A stretch of DNA of 64,000 nucleotides from CBDESN01 sp965242495 (lineage in GTDB: Bacteria; Pseudomonadota; Alphaproteobacteria; MPNO01): assembly GCA_965242495.1 (NCBI GenBank), contig OZ251446.1:3472001-3536000 (forward strand). Reading direction: 5' to 3'. Positions 32,957 to 41,185 of this stretch are shown here, piece by piece (position 1 is the stretch's first letter; the number at the start of each line of letters is the position of its first letter). The notes beneath the pieces are model-generated. The model ran no database searches. It saw nothing but the letters and a program-made list of their open reading frames with translations, and was not told the DNA's origin. A program made the translations under genes and the position numbers.

Positions 32957-33825
32957 CGGATGCCGCCGCCATCGAGACGCCGACGGGAAAGGGCGCGCGC
33001 GACGAGAACTTCCCCGTCGGCTCGCGGCTGCTCGCGCGCCGCCTGCGCCCCCACGTGGCCGCTTTCTACGCCCTCGCCCGGGCCGCCGACGACATCGCCG
33101 ACAATCCCGGCCTGACGCCGGCCGACAAGATACGCCGGTTGGACGCGCTGGAGGCCGCGCTGCGCGGCGAACGGCCGGACGACCCGCGCTTCGCCAAATC
33201 GCATCGGATGCGCGACAGCCTCGCCGCGACCGGCGTCGCCCCGGCGCATATCCAGGGCCTGCTGGCGGCATTCCGTCAGGACGCCGCCAAGCCGCGCTAT
33301 GCCGACTGGGACGAGCTGATGGCCTATTGCGACCTCTCGGCCGCCCCGGTCGGGCGCTACCTCCTCGACCTGCACCGCGAGGACCCGGCCGGCTACGCCG
33401 CGTCCGACCCCTTGTGCAATGCGTTGCAGGTGCTCAACCACCTGCAGGACTGCAAGAGTGACTTCCTCGCCCTCGACCGGGTGTATCTGCCGCAGGACTG
33501 GATGGCCGCCGCCGGGATCGGGGTGGAAGCGCTCGCGGCCGGCGACGCGAGCCCCGGCCTGCGGACGGTCTTCGACCGCGCCCTCGACGGCGTCGAGCGG
33601 CTGATGGCGCAGGCGCGGATTCTGCCGCGTCGTCTCGCCAACCGGCGCCTCGCGATGGAGTCGGCGGTCGTCCTGCGCCTCGCCGACCGGCTGCTCGCCT
33701 TGCTGCGGGCGAACGATCCGATCGCCGGCCGCGTGGCGCTCGCCCGGCGCGATTTCGTCGTCTGCGGCGTCCGGGGCGCCGCCGCCGGGCTGGCGGCGGG
33801 GCGAGCGGGAGGCCGGGCCGCGTGA
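32953..33825 (+). CDS. hpnC: Squalene synthase-type HpnC (hydroxysqualene synthase)
   Basis: A 290-aa all-helical isoprenoid synthase. In the HpnC/D/E route, HpnD makes presqualene diphosphate, HpnC turns it into hydroxysqualene and HpnE reduces that to squalene. Motifs are ENFPVGSRLL, FYALARAADDIADNP (first Asp-rich), CDLSAAPVGRYLLDLH, and LQVLNHLQDCKSDFL with VYLPQDWM (second Asp-rich region). ATG overlaps the hpnB stop, and the aminotransferase start overlaps its own stop (GTGA). Confidence 0.9.
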   Translation: MTDAAAIETPTGKGARDENFPVGSRLLARRLRPHVAAFYALARAADDIADNPGLTPADKIRRLDALEAALRGERPDDPRFAKSHRMRDSLAATGVAPAHIQGLLAAFRQDAAKPRYADWDELMAYCDLSAAPVGRYLLDLHREDPAGYAASDPLCNALQVLNHLQDCKSDFLALDRVYLPQDWMAAAGIGVEALAAGDASPGLRTVFDRALDGVERLMAQARILPRRLANRRLAMESAVVLRLADRLLALLRANDPIAGRVALARRDFVVCGVRGAAAGLAAGRAGGRAA

Positions 33826-34954
33826 CCGCCGGGTCGGAAGGACCGCTTCTGCTGACGCCGGGGCCGCTGACCACCGCGCCCGCGACCCGGCGGGCGATGC
33901 TCCGGGACTGGGGGTCGCGGGACGAGGCGTTCCTCGCCCTCACCCGCCGCGTGCGCGAACGCCTCGCCGACCTCGCCGGCGGCGGCGGACCCATTCCTGC
34001 GTGCCCTTGCAGGGCAGCGGCACCTACGCCCTCGAGGCCGCGCTGGGGACGCTGGTGCCGGCGTCGGGAAAGCTGCTGGTCGCGATCAACGGCGCCTACG
34101 GGCATCGCATCGCGCGCATCTGCGAACGGATCGGGCGGACGCGCATACGCTACGAGACCGCCGAGGACCGCCCTTCCGACCCCCGCCGGATCGACGCTCT
34201 GCTCGCCGCCGACCCGGCGATCACCCACGTCGCCGTCGTCCATTGCGAGACCACCTCCGGCATTCTCAATCCGATCGAGGACATCGCCGCGCTCACGGCG
34301 CGCCGCGGCCGCGGCCTCCTGGTCGATGCGATGAGCTCGTTCGGCGCGATACCCATCGCCGTGGGCGAGACGCCGTGCGACGCCATCGTGTCCTCGGCCA
34401 ACAAATGCCTGGAGGGCGCGCCCGGGATCGGCTTCGCGATCGCCCGCATCGAGGCGCTCGCCGCCGGCGCCGGCAACGCGCCGAGCCTGAGCCTCGACCT
34501 CGCCGATCAGTGGCGGGGCTTCGAGTCCACCGGCGAATGGCGTTTCACCCCGCCGACGCATGTCGTCGCGGCTCTCGACCGGGCGATCGAGGCGCATGCC
34601 GCGGCCGGCGGCGTCGCCGGCCGCCATGCGCGCTACGCCGGGAATTGCCGCCTGCTGGTGGACGGCATGCGCGACATCGGCTTCGAGACCTATCTTCCCG
34701 ACGCGCTGCAGGCGCCGATCATCGTCACCTTCCTGACGCCGGGCGACCCCCGGTTCGACTTCGCCCGCTTCTACCGGGGCCTCGCCGCGCGCGGCTATCT
34801 GATCTATCCGGGCAAGTTGACCAAGGCGGACAGCTTTCGCATCGGCTGCATCGGCGACGTCGGCCGCGTCGAGATCGAGGGCGCGCTTGCCGCGGTCCGC
34901 GATACCCTCCGCGAAATGGGAGTCACCTCGCCGGGGCCGCGCCCGCGTCGGTGA
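33822..34954 (+). CDS. phnW: 2-aminoethylphosphonate aminotransferase-like protein, frameshifted
   Basis: A class V PLP aminotransferase. The first about 57 codons (LLLTPGPLTTAPATRRAML, DWGSRDEAFLALTRRVR) read from GTG 33822. The rest (VPLQGSGTYALEAALGTLVP onward) is in another frame from about 33993. A one-base loss in the CCC run 33990-33992 explains it; an added C gives a collinear protein of about 377 aa. The PLP Lys is in SSANKCLEGAPG. In synthesis the enzyme makes AEP from phosphonoacetaldehyde. Sequencing error or true inactivation are both possible; neighbouring genes look intact. Its end overlaps the convergent decarboxylase gene by 32 bp. Confidence 0.8.
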
Positions 34955-36080
34955 GGAAGGCCTTGAAGCGCCGCGCGACCTCGGCCGGGGTCGCCGTCGG
35001 ACGGCCCAGCCGGTCGATGGATCCGGGGCCGATGCGGACATGGATCAGCCACGGGCCCGGACGCGCCAGGGCCTCGGCGAAGGCTTGTGCGAACCCCGCG
35101 ACCGAATCGCATTTGGCGGCGTTGCGGTAGCCGCAGGCGACCGCGATCTCGGCGAACTCGACGCTGGCCGACGCCGTGGCCTGGCCGCCGGTCGATTCGT
35201 GGACTCCGTTGTCGAGAACGACGTGGATCAGGTTGCCGGGCGCTCGCGCGCCGATGGTCGCGACGGCGCCCAGCTTCATCAGCGCCGCGCCGTCGCCGTC
35301 CAGGACCACCACCGGCGCGGCGCGGTTGAGCGCCACGCCCAGCCCCATGCCGCTGGCGCAGCCCATCGACCCGACCTGGTAGAGATGCCGGTCGCGGTCG
35401 TCGAGCGTGAACAACTCTCGCCCGCAATAGCCGGTGGACGCGATCACCGCGGCGTCCGTCGGCGCCAAAGCGAGGAATCGTTCGAGGACGCCGATGCGGC
35501 GCGGCGACGGCCCGCCGTCCCGCAGGTCCGCCACCGTCCCCGCGTCGGGCACCGCCGGCTCCGGCTGGTCCAGCGTCTCGTCGCGCACCCCCCCCTTCGG
35601 CAGGACGAAGGCGAAGGGAAGGCCGCTTCGCGCCATCTCGCTCCCGGCCGCCGACAGAGCGGGGGCGATCTCGGACTCGGCGCGGGGGAACGGCCGGCTC
35701 GGGATGCGCATCAGCGCCAGCAGCGGATCGGTGATCCGGCCCATCAGCTCGTGCTGCGGCTCGTCCGCGAGCCCGGGCTGGCCGCGCCACGTCACCAGCA
35801 TCATCGTCGGGATCCGGAACGGGAAGTTGAGCGACGTGAGCGGGTTGACCGCGTTGCCGAGTCCGGAATTCTGGCACATGACGACCGTCTCGCGACCGCA
35901 GAGCCAGGCCCCGGCCGCGACCGCGACCGCTTCGCCTTCGCTCGCCGCGCCGACGTAATCGAGCGTCCGGTCGCCGATGACGCGGTTGATCGTCGCCGTC
36001 AGGAAGGAGCACGGCACGCCGGCATAGAAGTCGAACCCGCGCGCGCGCGCCGCTTCGGTGAATGCGCCGGCCTCGATCAT
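34923..36080 (-). CDS. aepY: Phosphonopyruvate decarboxylase
   Basis: A 385-aa TPP-dependent enzyme (also called Ppd) that decarboxylates phosphonopyruvate to phosphonoacetaldehyde, pulling the unfavourable PEP mutase reaction. Glu49 (AASEGEAVAVAAG) is the TPP-activating Glu. NSGLGNAVNPLTSLN is diagnostic of this family. The TPP/Mg motif runs from GDG (262-264) to Asn291. It starts 13 bp downstream of the PEP mutase stop on the same strand, so the two are an operon. Confidence 0.9.
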   Translation of the reverse strand: MIEAGAFTEAARARGFDFYAGVPCSFLTATINRVIGDRTLDYVGAASEGEAVAVAAGAWLCGRETVVMCQNSGLGNAVNPLTSLNFPFRIPTMMLVTWRGQPGLADEPQHELMGRITDPLLALMRIPSRPFPRAESEIAPALSAAGSEMARSGLPFAFVLPKGGVRDETLDQPEPAVPDAGTVADLRDGGPSPRRIGVLERFLALAPTDAAVIASTGYCGRELFTLDDRDRHLYQVGSMGCASGMGLGVALNRAAPVVVLDGDGAALMKLGAVATIGARAPGNLIHVVLDNGVHESTGGQATASASVEFAEIAVACGYRNAAKCDSVAGFAQAFAEALARPGPWLIHVRIGPGSIDRLGRPTATPAEVARRFKAFLTDAGAAPAR

Positions 36081-36093
36081 CGACGCGCCGCGG

Positions 36094-37743
36094 TCACAGG
36101 AAGTCCCGCGCTACGGCGAGGTCGAACGCATCGTCCACGTCGAGCCAGTGGCCGGTCACGTAGACCACGCGCGGGGCGGGGCCGGTCCGGGCGAGCCGGG
36201 TGAACAGATCGGGCAGGCTGGCGGAGTCGAGGCTGCCGTCGGCGCGCATCTCCTCGATCGCCGCGCGGACGCGCCGGGCGCCCCGGGCGGTGACCTTGGC
36301 GAGCCCCACCCATTCGCCATCGGCCTCGTCCACCGCGAGCTCGTCGGTGACCCGGACCAGCGTCACCGGGCCATCCTCCAGATAGGCGGGACGGAACGGG
36401 CGGGAGGACTCGACCAGGTCGCGCGGCCGGTCGGGCGCCCGCTCGGTGCGCTCGCGCCACAGGGCGCAGACCCCGACGACGACGTCGCCCTCGGCCTCGA
36501 GCAGGTTGTCGAGGATGTAGCGGCGGAACAGGATGTCGCCATAGGCGATGACGCAGTCGTTCTCGATCCAGTCGAGGGCGCAGGCGAGCGAGGCGGCCTC
36601 GCCGGTATCGGCGTAGCGGTCGTTGTCCACCGCGGTCACGTTGGGCAGGTCCACCGCGTCCTTGCGGTAGCCCCGGACGACCACGACGTCCCTTATGCCG
36701 CTGTCGCGAAAGGCGGCGACCAGCCGGCGCAGCAGCGGCTGGCCGCGGATGTCGATCATGCATTTGGGGCGGTCTTCGGTCAGCGGCCCCAGCTTCGAGC
36801 CTCGCGACGCGGCGAGCACCACGGCCCGCGCCCCCGTTCCCGGCGACGGCAGGTAGCGGCGTTCGGCCTCGGCCAACTCGTCGTTGCCGGCGAGATCGAA
36901 CACGTCGCGCAGAGTCGCGACCCGGCCCTCGACCCCGGCGACGCCCTCGGCTTCGCGGATCGCCCGCGCCGCCTCCCGCATCGCGCTGATGCTGGCGCGC
37001 AAATTGTGGTTGGCCCAGATGACCGCCGAGATCCCCGCCGCGCGGAAGTCGCCGGTCGGCGTCCCGTAATAAGTGGTCGGGACTGCGGCGACCGGGCAGC
37101 TTCCGTCCCATTCGCGCATGAAGGCGAAGACCTCGCTTGCGGTCGACGCCTTGGAATGGACCAGCAGCGCGTCCGCCCCGGCGTCGCGATACGCCTCGGC
37201 GCGGCGCAGCGCCTCGTCGAGCCCCCAGCCGGAGATCAGGGCTTCGATCCGCGCGATCACGCTGAAATCGCCGTCGGTCTGGCTGTCCTTCCCCGCCTTG
37301 ATCTTGCCGCAGAACTCCTCCATGTCGGCCAGCGGCTGTCCTTCGCCGACGAACGAGTTGGCCTTGGGGAACAGCTTGTCCTCGATGCAGACGCCGGCGA
37401 CGCCGCGCTGGCAGAGCTTCCGCACCAGCCGGCGCACGTTGTTGAAATTCCCGTAGCCGGTATCCCCGTCCATCAGGATGGGGATGGCGGTCGCGTCGGA
37501 CATGAACTCCAGGATTTCCAGCACCTGGGTCCAGGACGCTTCGTTGCTGTCGCGGACCCCCAGGGCGGTCGCGATCGACAGGCCCGAAGCCCAGATGCCG
37601 GCGAAGCCCGCCTCCTCGACGATCCTCGCCGACAGGCCATTATGGGCTTCCATCAGGAAGGTGAGTTCCGGCGAGCGGAGTTCGGCCCGCAGCCTGGCCG
37701 CCTTCGAGAGGCCCACCGGGTCGCGGTCGCGGCTATCGGGCAT
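36094..37743 (-). CDS. aepX: Phosphoenolpyruvate mutase fused to a nucleotidyltransferase
   Basis: A 549-aa two-domain protein. Residues 1-300 are PEP mutase (PepM): MDGDTGYGN (91-99) and the diagnostic EDKLFPKANS (121-130). This domain makes the C-P bond from PEP. Residues 306-549 are a nucleotidyltransferase with LAASRGSKLGPLTEDRPKCM (310-329), then an acidic VIAYGDILFRR. Fusions of this type (PntC-PepM) activate AEP as CMP-AEP for transfer to lipids or glycans. The ATG at 37743 overlaps the hpnM-like gene by 11 bp; an ORF extension upstream to 37788 is less likely. First dedicated gene of the phosphonate pathway. Confidence 0.9.
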   Translation of the reverse strand: MPDSRDRDPVGLSKAARLRAELRSPELTFLMEAHNGLSARIVEEAGFAGIWASGLSIATALGVRDSNEASWTQVLEILEFMSDATAIPILMDGDTGYGNFNNVRRLVRKLCQRGVAGVCIEDKLFPKANSFVGEGQPLADMEEFCGKIKAGKDSQTDGDFSVIARIEALISGWGLDEALRRAEAYRDAGADALLVHSKASTASEVFAFMREWDGSCPVAAVPTTYYGTPTGDFRAAGISAVIWANHNLRASISAMREAARAIREAEGVAGVEGRVATLRDVFDLAGNDELAEAERRYLPSPGTGARAVVLAASRGSKLGPLTEDRPKCMIDIRGQPLLRRLVAAFRDSGIRDVVVVRGYRKDAVDLPNVTAVDNDRYADTGEAASLACALDWIENDCVIAYGDILFRRYILDNLLEAEGDVVVGVCALWRERTERAPDRPRDLVESSRPFRPAYLEDGPVTLVRVTDELAVDEADGEWVGLAKVTARGARRVRAAIEEMRADGSLDSASLPDLFTRLARTGPAPRVVYVTGHWLDVDDAFDLAVARDFL

Positions 37744-38383
37744 CCGCTTGCGCCTCGTAGGACGCGACCTTGCGGTCGATCGCGGCAATCAGGGCGTCGA
37801 ACCCCCGGCGCCGGAGCAGGCTCGTATATTCCGACCGCCGCGTCGCGAGCTGGCTGAAGGCGCCTTCGAGGAAGACGTCGACCACCCGCCAGCCGCGCTC
37901 GAAGCGGCGCAGAAGATAGTCGATATCGACCGTCCCGCCATCGGCTTTGACCAGTTGCGTTTCGACGAGCAGCGTCTTGTCCCTCACGGCGACCTCGCCC
38001 GTGCGGCGGAACCGCTCGCCGCCATAGCCGTCGAACCGGTGGGCGTAGGTCGCCGCGGTCAGGCGGCCGAACGCCTCGGTCAACCGCCGCCGCCGGTCGG
38101 CGTCGAACGTCTTCCAGAACCGCCCGGCGACGATGCGCGTCATCTCCGGCAGATGGAAGACCCGCGCGACGACGGGCGCGAGCGCTGCGTAGCGGCCCCG
38201 ATAGCCCAGCCGGTCCGCCGCCTTCATCACGCCGAGCAGCGAACCGTGGAATTCGTCGACCACGCCCGCGGCGGTCCCCTGGCCGGCGGCGGCCCCGGCC
38301 GGGATCGCCGCCGCGACGGCGGCCGCCCACACCGCGCGGCGGGCGGGTCTCAAGCCGTTGCGGAGCTGCGATGTCCCGATCAC
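37733..38383 (-). CDS. hpnM: Hopanoid-associated periplasmic protein HpnM (MlaC/Ttg2D-like)
   Basis: A 216-aa exported lipid-binding protein. The GTG start at 38383 is followed by a signal peptide (RRAVWAAAVAAAIPAGAAAG). The mature part has the MlaC/Ttg2 pattern: VFHLPEMTRIVAGRFWKTFD, EAFGRLTAATYAHRFDGYGGERF, and WRVVDVFLEGAFSQLATRRSEYTSLL. Relatives move lipids across the periplasm; the HpnM branch is linked to hopanoids. It is upstream of, and overlaps, the PEP mutase gene. A TATAGATAAT stretch at 38428-38437 may be part of its promoter. Confidence 0.75.
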   Translation of the reverse strand: MIGTSQLRNGLRPARRAVWAAAVAAAIPAGAAAGQGTAAGVVDEFHGSLLGVMKAADRLGYRGRYAALAPVVARVFHLPEMTRIVAGRFWKTFDADRRRRLTEAFGRLTAATYAHRFDGYGGERFRRTGEVAVRDKTLLVETQLVKADGGTVDIDYLLRRFERGWRVVDVFLEGAFSQLATRRSEYTSLLRRRGFDALIAAIDRKVASYEAQADAR

Positions 38384-38506
38384 GCGAGCGCCATCCGAGC
38401 CGACGGCGGCATTATCTATACCGCCCCGGTCCGGCGCGCAATTGCCGCCGTCGGCCGACGGGCGCATGTTGGCCGGATTGCCGGGCGAGCTGCGGAAACG
38501 ATCGTG

Positions 38507-39274
38507 ATGAAGGCCCTGATCCTGGCCGCCGGCGTCGGCCGGCGGCTCGGCGAGGCCGCCGGCGGGCGGCCGAAGGCGTTGCTGACGTTCGGCGGCAAGA
38601 CGCTGCTGCGGCGCCATGTCGAACTTCTCGCCGCCGCGGGGGCGGACGAGGTCGTGATCGGGGTCGGACACCAGGCCGCGGCGATCGAAGCCGAACTCGC
38701 GCACATCGGGTCGGAGAAGCCGATTCGGTCCGTCCACAACCCGCGCTATCGGGAGGGCAGCGTCGTCACGCTGTGGACGCTGCGTCACGAGCTCGCCTTC
38801 GGGGGCGATGTGTTGCTCATGGACGCCGACGTTCTCTACGACCGGCGGATCCTGTCTCGCTTGTTGCGGTCGCGTCACGCCGACTGCCTGCTGCTCGACC
38901 GCGGGTTCGAGCCCGGCGAGGAGCCGGTGAAGGTCTGCGTCCGCGACGGCGCCATCGTCGATTTCGGCAAGCGGATCGATGCGCCGTTCGACGACTGCGG
39001 GGAGTCGGTGGGATTCTTCAGGTTCGGCCCCGCCGCGTCCCGAGACCTGGCCCGAGCCGCCGATTCGATCGTGGCCGACGGACGGACGGACGACATGTAC
39101 GAAGAAGCCATCCGCGACCTCCTCCTCGCCGGCCCCCCTGGACGGTTCGGTTTCGAGGACGTGACCGGCCTTCCCTGGATCGAGATCGACTTCCCCGACG
39201 ACGTCCGCCGCGCGGAACGGGAGATTCTGCCCAGGCTGGCCGATCCTTCCCTGGCCGATCCTTCCTTGGATTGA
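38507..39274 (+). CDS. Sugar-1-phosphate/choline-phosphate nucleotidyltransferase-like protein
   Basis: A 255-aa stand-alone GT-A-like nucleotidyltransferase. MKALILAAGVGRRLGEAAGG, with PKALLTFGGKTLLRR, is the nucleotide-binding loop; VLLMDADVLYD binds the metal; the C-terminal LPWIEIDFPDDVRRAE is typical of phosphocholine cytidylyltransferase (LicC)-like enzymes. It is a second such activity beside the one fused to PEP mutase. Substrate may be AEP, a sugar phosphate or a lipid headgroup. It is divergent from hpnM and 62 bp before hpnH. Confidence 0.8.
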   Translation: MKALILAAGVGRRLGEAAGGRPKALLTFGGKTLLRRHVELLAAAGADEVVIGVGHQAAAIEAELAHIGSEKPIRSVHNPRYREGSVVTLWTLRHELAFGGDVLLMDADVLYDRRILSRLLRSRHADCLLLDRGFEPGEEPVKVCVRDGAIVDFGKRIDAPFDDCGESVGFFRFGPAASRDLARAADSIVADGRTDDMYEEAIRDLLLAGPPGRFGFEDVTGLPWIEIDFPDDVRRAEREILPRLADPSLADPSLD

Positions 39275-39299
39275 CGCGCGCGATTGATTTAGTCATATA
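39271..39299 (+). promoter_or_regulatory. Promoter upstream of hpnH
   Basis: TTGACG (39271-39276), 17-bp spacer, CATATA (39294-39299), 38 bp before the hpnH ATG and overlapping the stop codon of the nucleotidyltransferase gene. It suggests hpnH can be transcribed on its own. Confidence 0.55.
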
Positions 39300-39336
39300 G
39301 CGGCGCGACTTGCCGCCGCTGCGGCGCTCTCCGACG

Positions 39337-40521
39337 ATGCCGGCCCGATACGAGGATCCCTTGGGAATACCGATCTCTCAGCAAGTCCGCGTCGGCGCCT
39401 ATATCCTCGGGCGAAAGCTCCGGGGCGTGAAGCGCTACCCCCTGGTGCTGATGCTGGAGCCCTTGTTCCGGTGCAACCTGGCCTGCGCCGGCTGCGGCAA
39501 GATCGACTATCCGGAGTCCGTTCTCGACCGGCGGCTCGGCGTCGCCGACGCGCTGGCCGCGGTCGATGAGTGCGGCGCCCCGGTCGTCTCGATCGCGGGC
39601 GGCGAACCCTTGATCCACAAGGACATCGCCGAGATCGTCGCCGGCATCGTGGCGCGCAGGAAATACGTCTATCTGTGCACCAACGCGCTGCTGCTGGAGA
39701 AGCGGCTCGACCGGTTCGAGCCGAGCGAGTTCCTGACCTTCTCGATCCATCTGGACGGCGACCGCGAAGTCCACGACCGCTCGGTGTGCCGGACGGGCGT
39801 CTACGACAGGGCGGTCGGCGCGATCGGGGCCGCCAAGGCGCGCGGTTTCCGGATCAACGTGAACTGCACCCTGTTCGACGGCGCCGATCCGGCGGAGGTC
39901 GCCGCCTTCCTCGACACGGTGACCGCGCTCGGCGCCGACGGCGTCACCCTGTCGCCCGGCTACGCCTATGAGCGCGCGCCCGACCGGGAGCATTTCCTCA
40001 ACCGCCGGCGGACCAGGACGCTCTTCCGCGGCATCTTCGCCCTCGGCCGCAGCAGGAAGGGCCGCGGCCGGAAATGGCAGCTCGGCCATTCGCCGATGTA
40101 TCTCGACTTCCTCGCCGGCAACCGGTCCTATCGCTGCACCCCCTGGGGCAACCCGACGCGCAACGTCTTCGGCTGGCAGCGGCCCTGCTACCTGCTGGGC
40201 GAGGGCTACGCGGCCTCGTTCCAGGAGCTGATGACCGAGACCCGCTGGGAAGACTACGGCACCGGCAACTACGAGAAATGCGCCGACTGCATGGCGCATT
40301 GCGGGTACGAAGCGACCGCGGTCGAGGACATGATCCGCCATCCGTGGCGCGCCCTCGGCGTGATGCGCAACGGCGTCCGGACCGAGGGAGAGATGGCCGC
40401 CGACATCCCCCTCGGCGGCGCGCGGCCGGCCGAAAACGTGTTCGAGGGCGTCGTCACCGGCGCCATGCGCGCGCTAGACGAGCCCGAACGAGGGCGGCCC
40501 GAGCAGAGCCGCGCGGCCTAG
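39337..40521 (+). CDS. hpnH: Adenosylhopane synthase HpnH (radical SAM)
   Basis: A 394-aa radical SAM enzyme that joins a 5'-deoxyadenosyl group to diploptene, the first step to extended (C35) hopanoids. The cluster motif is Cys46, Cys50, Cys53 (CNLACAGCGKI). Conserved flanks are IPISQQVRVGAYI at the N-terminus, SIAGGEPLIH, LTFSIHLDG, and the C-terminal GWQRPCYLL, CADCMAHCGYE. ATG 39337 is chosen over 39310 because it gives the normal family start. Its 3' end overlaps the convergent hpnG gene by 48 bp. Confidence 0.93.
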   Translation: MPARYEDPLGIPISQQVRVGAYILGRKLRGVKRYPLVLMLEPLFRCNLACAGCGKIDYPESVLDRRLGVADALAAVDECGAPVVSIAGGEPLIHKDIAEIVAGIVARRKYVYLCTNALLLEKRLDRFEPSEFLTFSIHLDGDREVHDRSVCRTGVYDRAVGAIGAAKARGFRINVNCTLFDGADPAEVAAFLDTVTALGADGVTLSPGYAYERAPDREHFLNRRRTRTLFRGIFALGRSRKGRGRKWQLGHSPMYLDFLAGNRSYRCTPWGNPTRNVFGWQRPCYLLGEGYAASFQELMTETRWEDYGTGNYEKCADCMAHCGYEATAVEDMIRHPWRALGVMRNGVRTEGEMAADIPLGGARPAENVFEGVVTGAMRALDEPERGRPEQSRAA

Positions 40522-41175
40522 GGCCGCCATCGCCCTGCGGTAGTCGCGGGCGAGCCCGATCAGCCCTCCCGCCTCCCACGGCCGGCGCGACAACCACCGC
40601 AGCAGCGGGCGGAGGTCGGTCCGCCCGTCCGCCGTCACCGCATCCGCCGCCGCCGCCGGCAGGGCGCGCCACGCCGGATCGGCGATCGCGCGGAGAGCGA
40701 GAAAGGGCAGCCCGGACAGCGCCGCCGCCCGCGCCAGATGGTGGCTCTCCATATCGACCGCCGCCGCGCCGCTGGCGGCGAACGCCCGGCGCTTGGCGGC
40801 GGGCTCCGACAGGGGAGCGTCGCGGCCGGCGATGTCCCCCGCGACGGCCGGGCGGCGCGCCGGCAGCCCGGCGGCGAGTCGCGCGCGCCAAGCCGGGTCG
40901 GCGGCGTAGCGGCGGCCGTCCGGGGCGACGACGGCGCCGGCCAGGACGAGTGTTCCCGGACCGAAGCGCGGGTCGAGCCCGCCGGCGACGCCGAAGCTCA
41001 GCAACGCCTCCGCCCCGCCGGCGATCAGCTCCTCCGCCGCGCGGGCGACGGCCGTCGGGGAGCCGCCGCCGCAACGCAGCAGCGGCTTTCCCGCCCGCGC
41101 CGCGCCCCCTGCGCCGCTCCGGTCGGCGAGCCGGGCTTCGGCGGCGAGGCCGGTCAGGATGCCGAGTCTGGGCAA
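40474..41175 (-). CDS. hpnG: Adenosylhopane nucleosidase/phosphorylase HpnG
   Basis: A 233-aa nucleoside-phosphorylase-fold protein that removes adenine from adenosylhopane after HpnH. Motifs are LGILTGLAAEARLA, LLSFGVAGGLDP, and AAVDMESHHLARAAAL, where the MES Glu binds the ribose. Length agrees with HpnG. It follows the hpnD-cyclase fusion gene by 10 bp on the same strand, and its 3' end overlaps hpnH on the other strand. Confidence 0.88.
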   Translation of the reverse strand: MPRLGILTGLAAEARLADRSGAGGAARAGKPLLRCGGGSPTAVARAAEELIAGGAEALLSFGVAGGLDPRFGPGTLVLAGAVVAPDGRRYAADPAWRARLAAGLPARRPAVAGDIAGRDAPLSEPAAKRRAFAASGAAAVDMESHHLARAAALSGLPFLALRAIADPAWRALPAAAADAVTADGRTDLRPLLRWLSRRPWEAGGLIGLARDYRRAMAALGRAALLGPPSFGLV

Positions 41176-41185
41176 GCCCGGCCGG

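Noticed and set aside
38900..38920. tRNA-like GGGTTCGAGCC string
   Set aside because: Lies inside the nucleotidyltransferase coding frame and no cloverleaf can be drawn around it.
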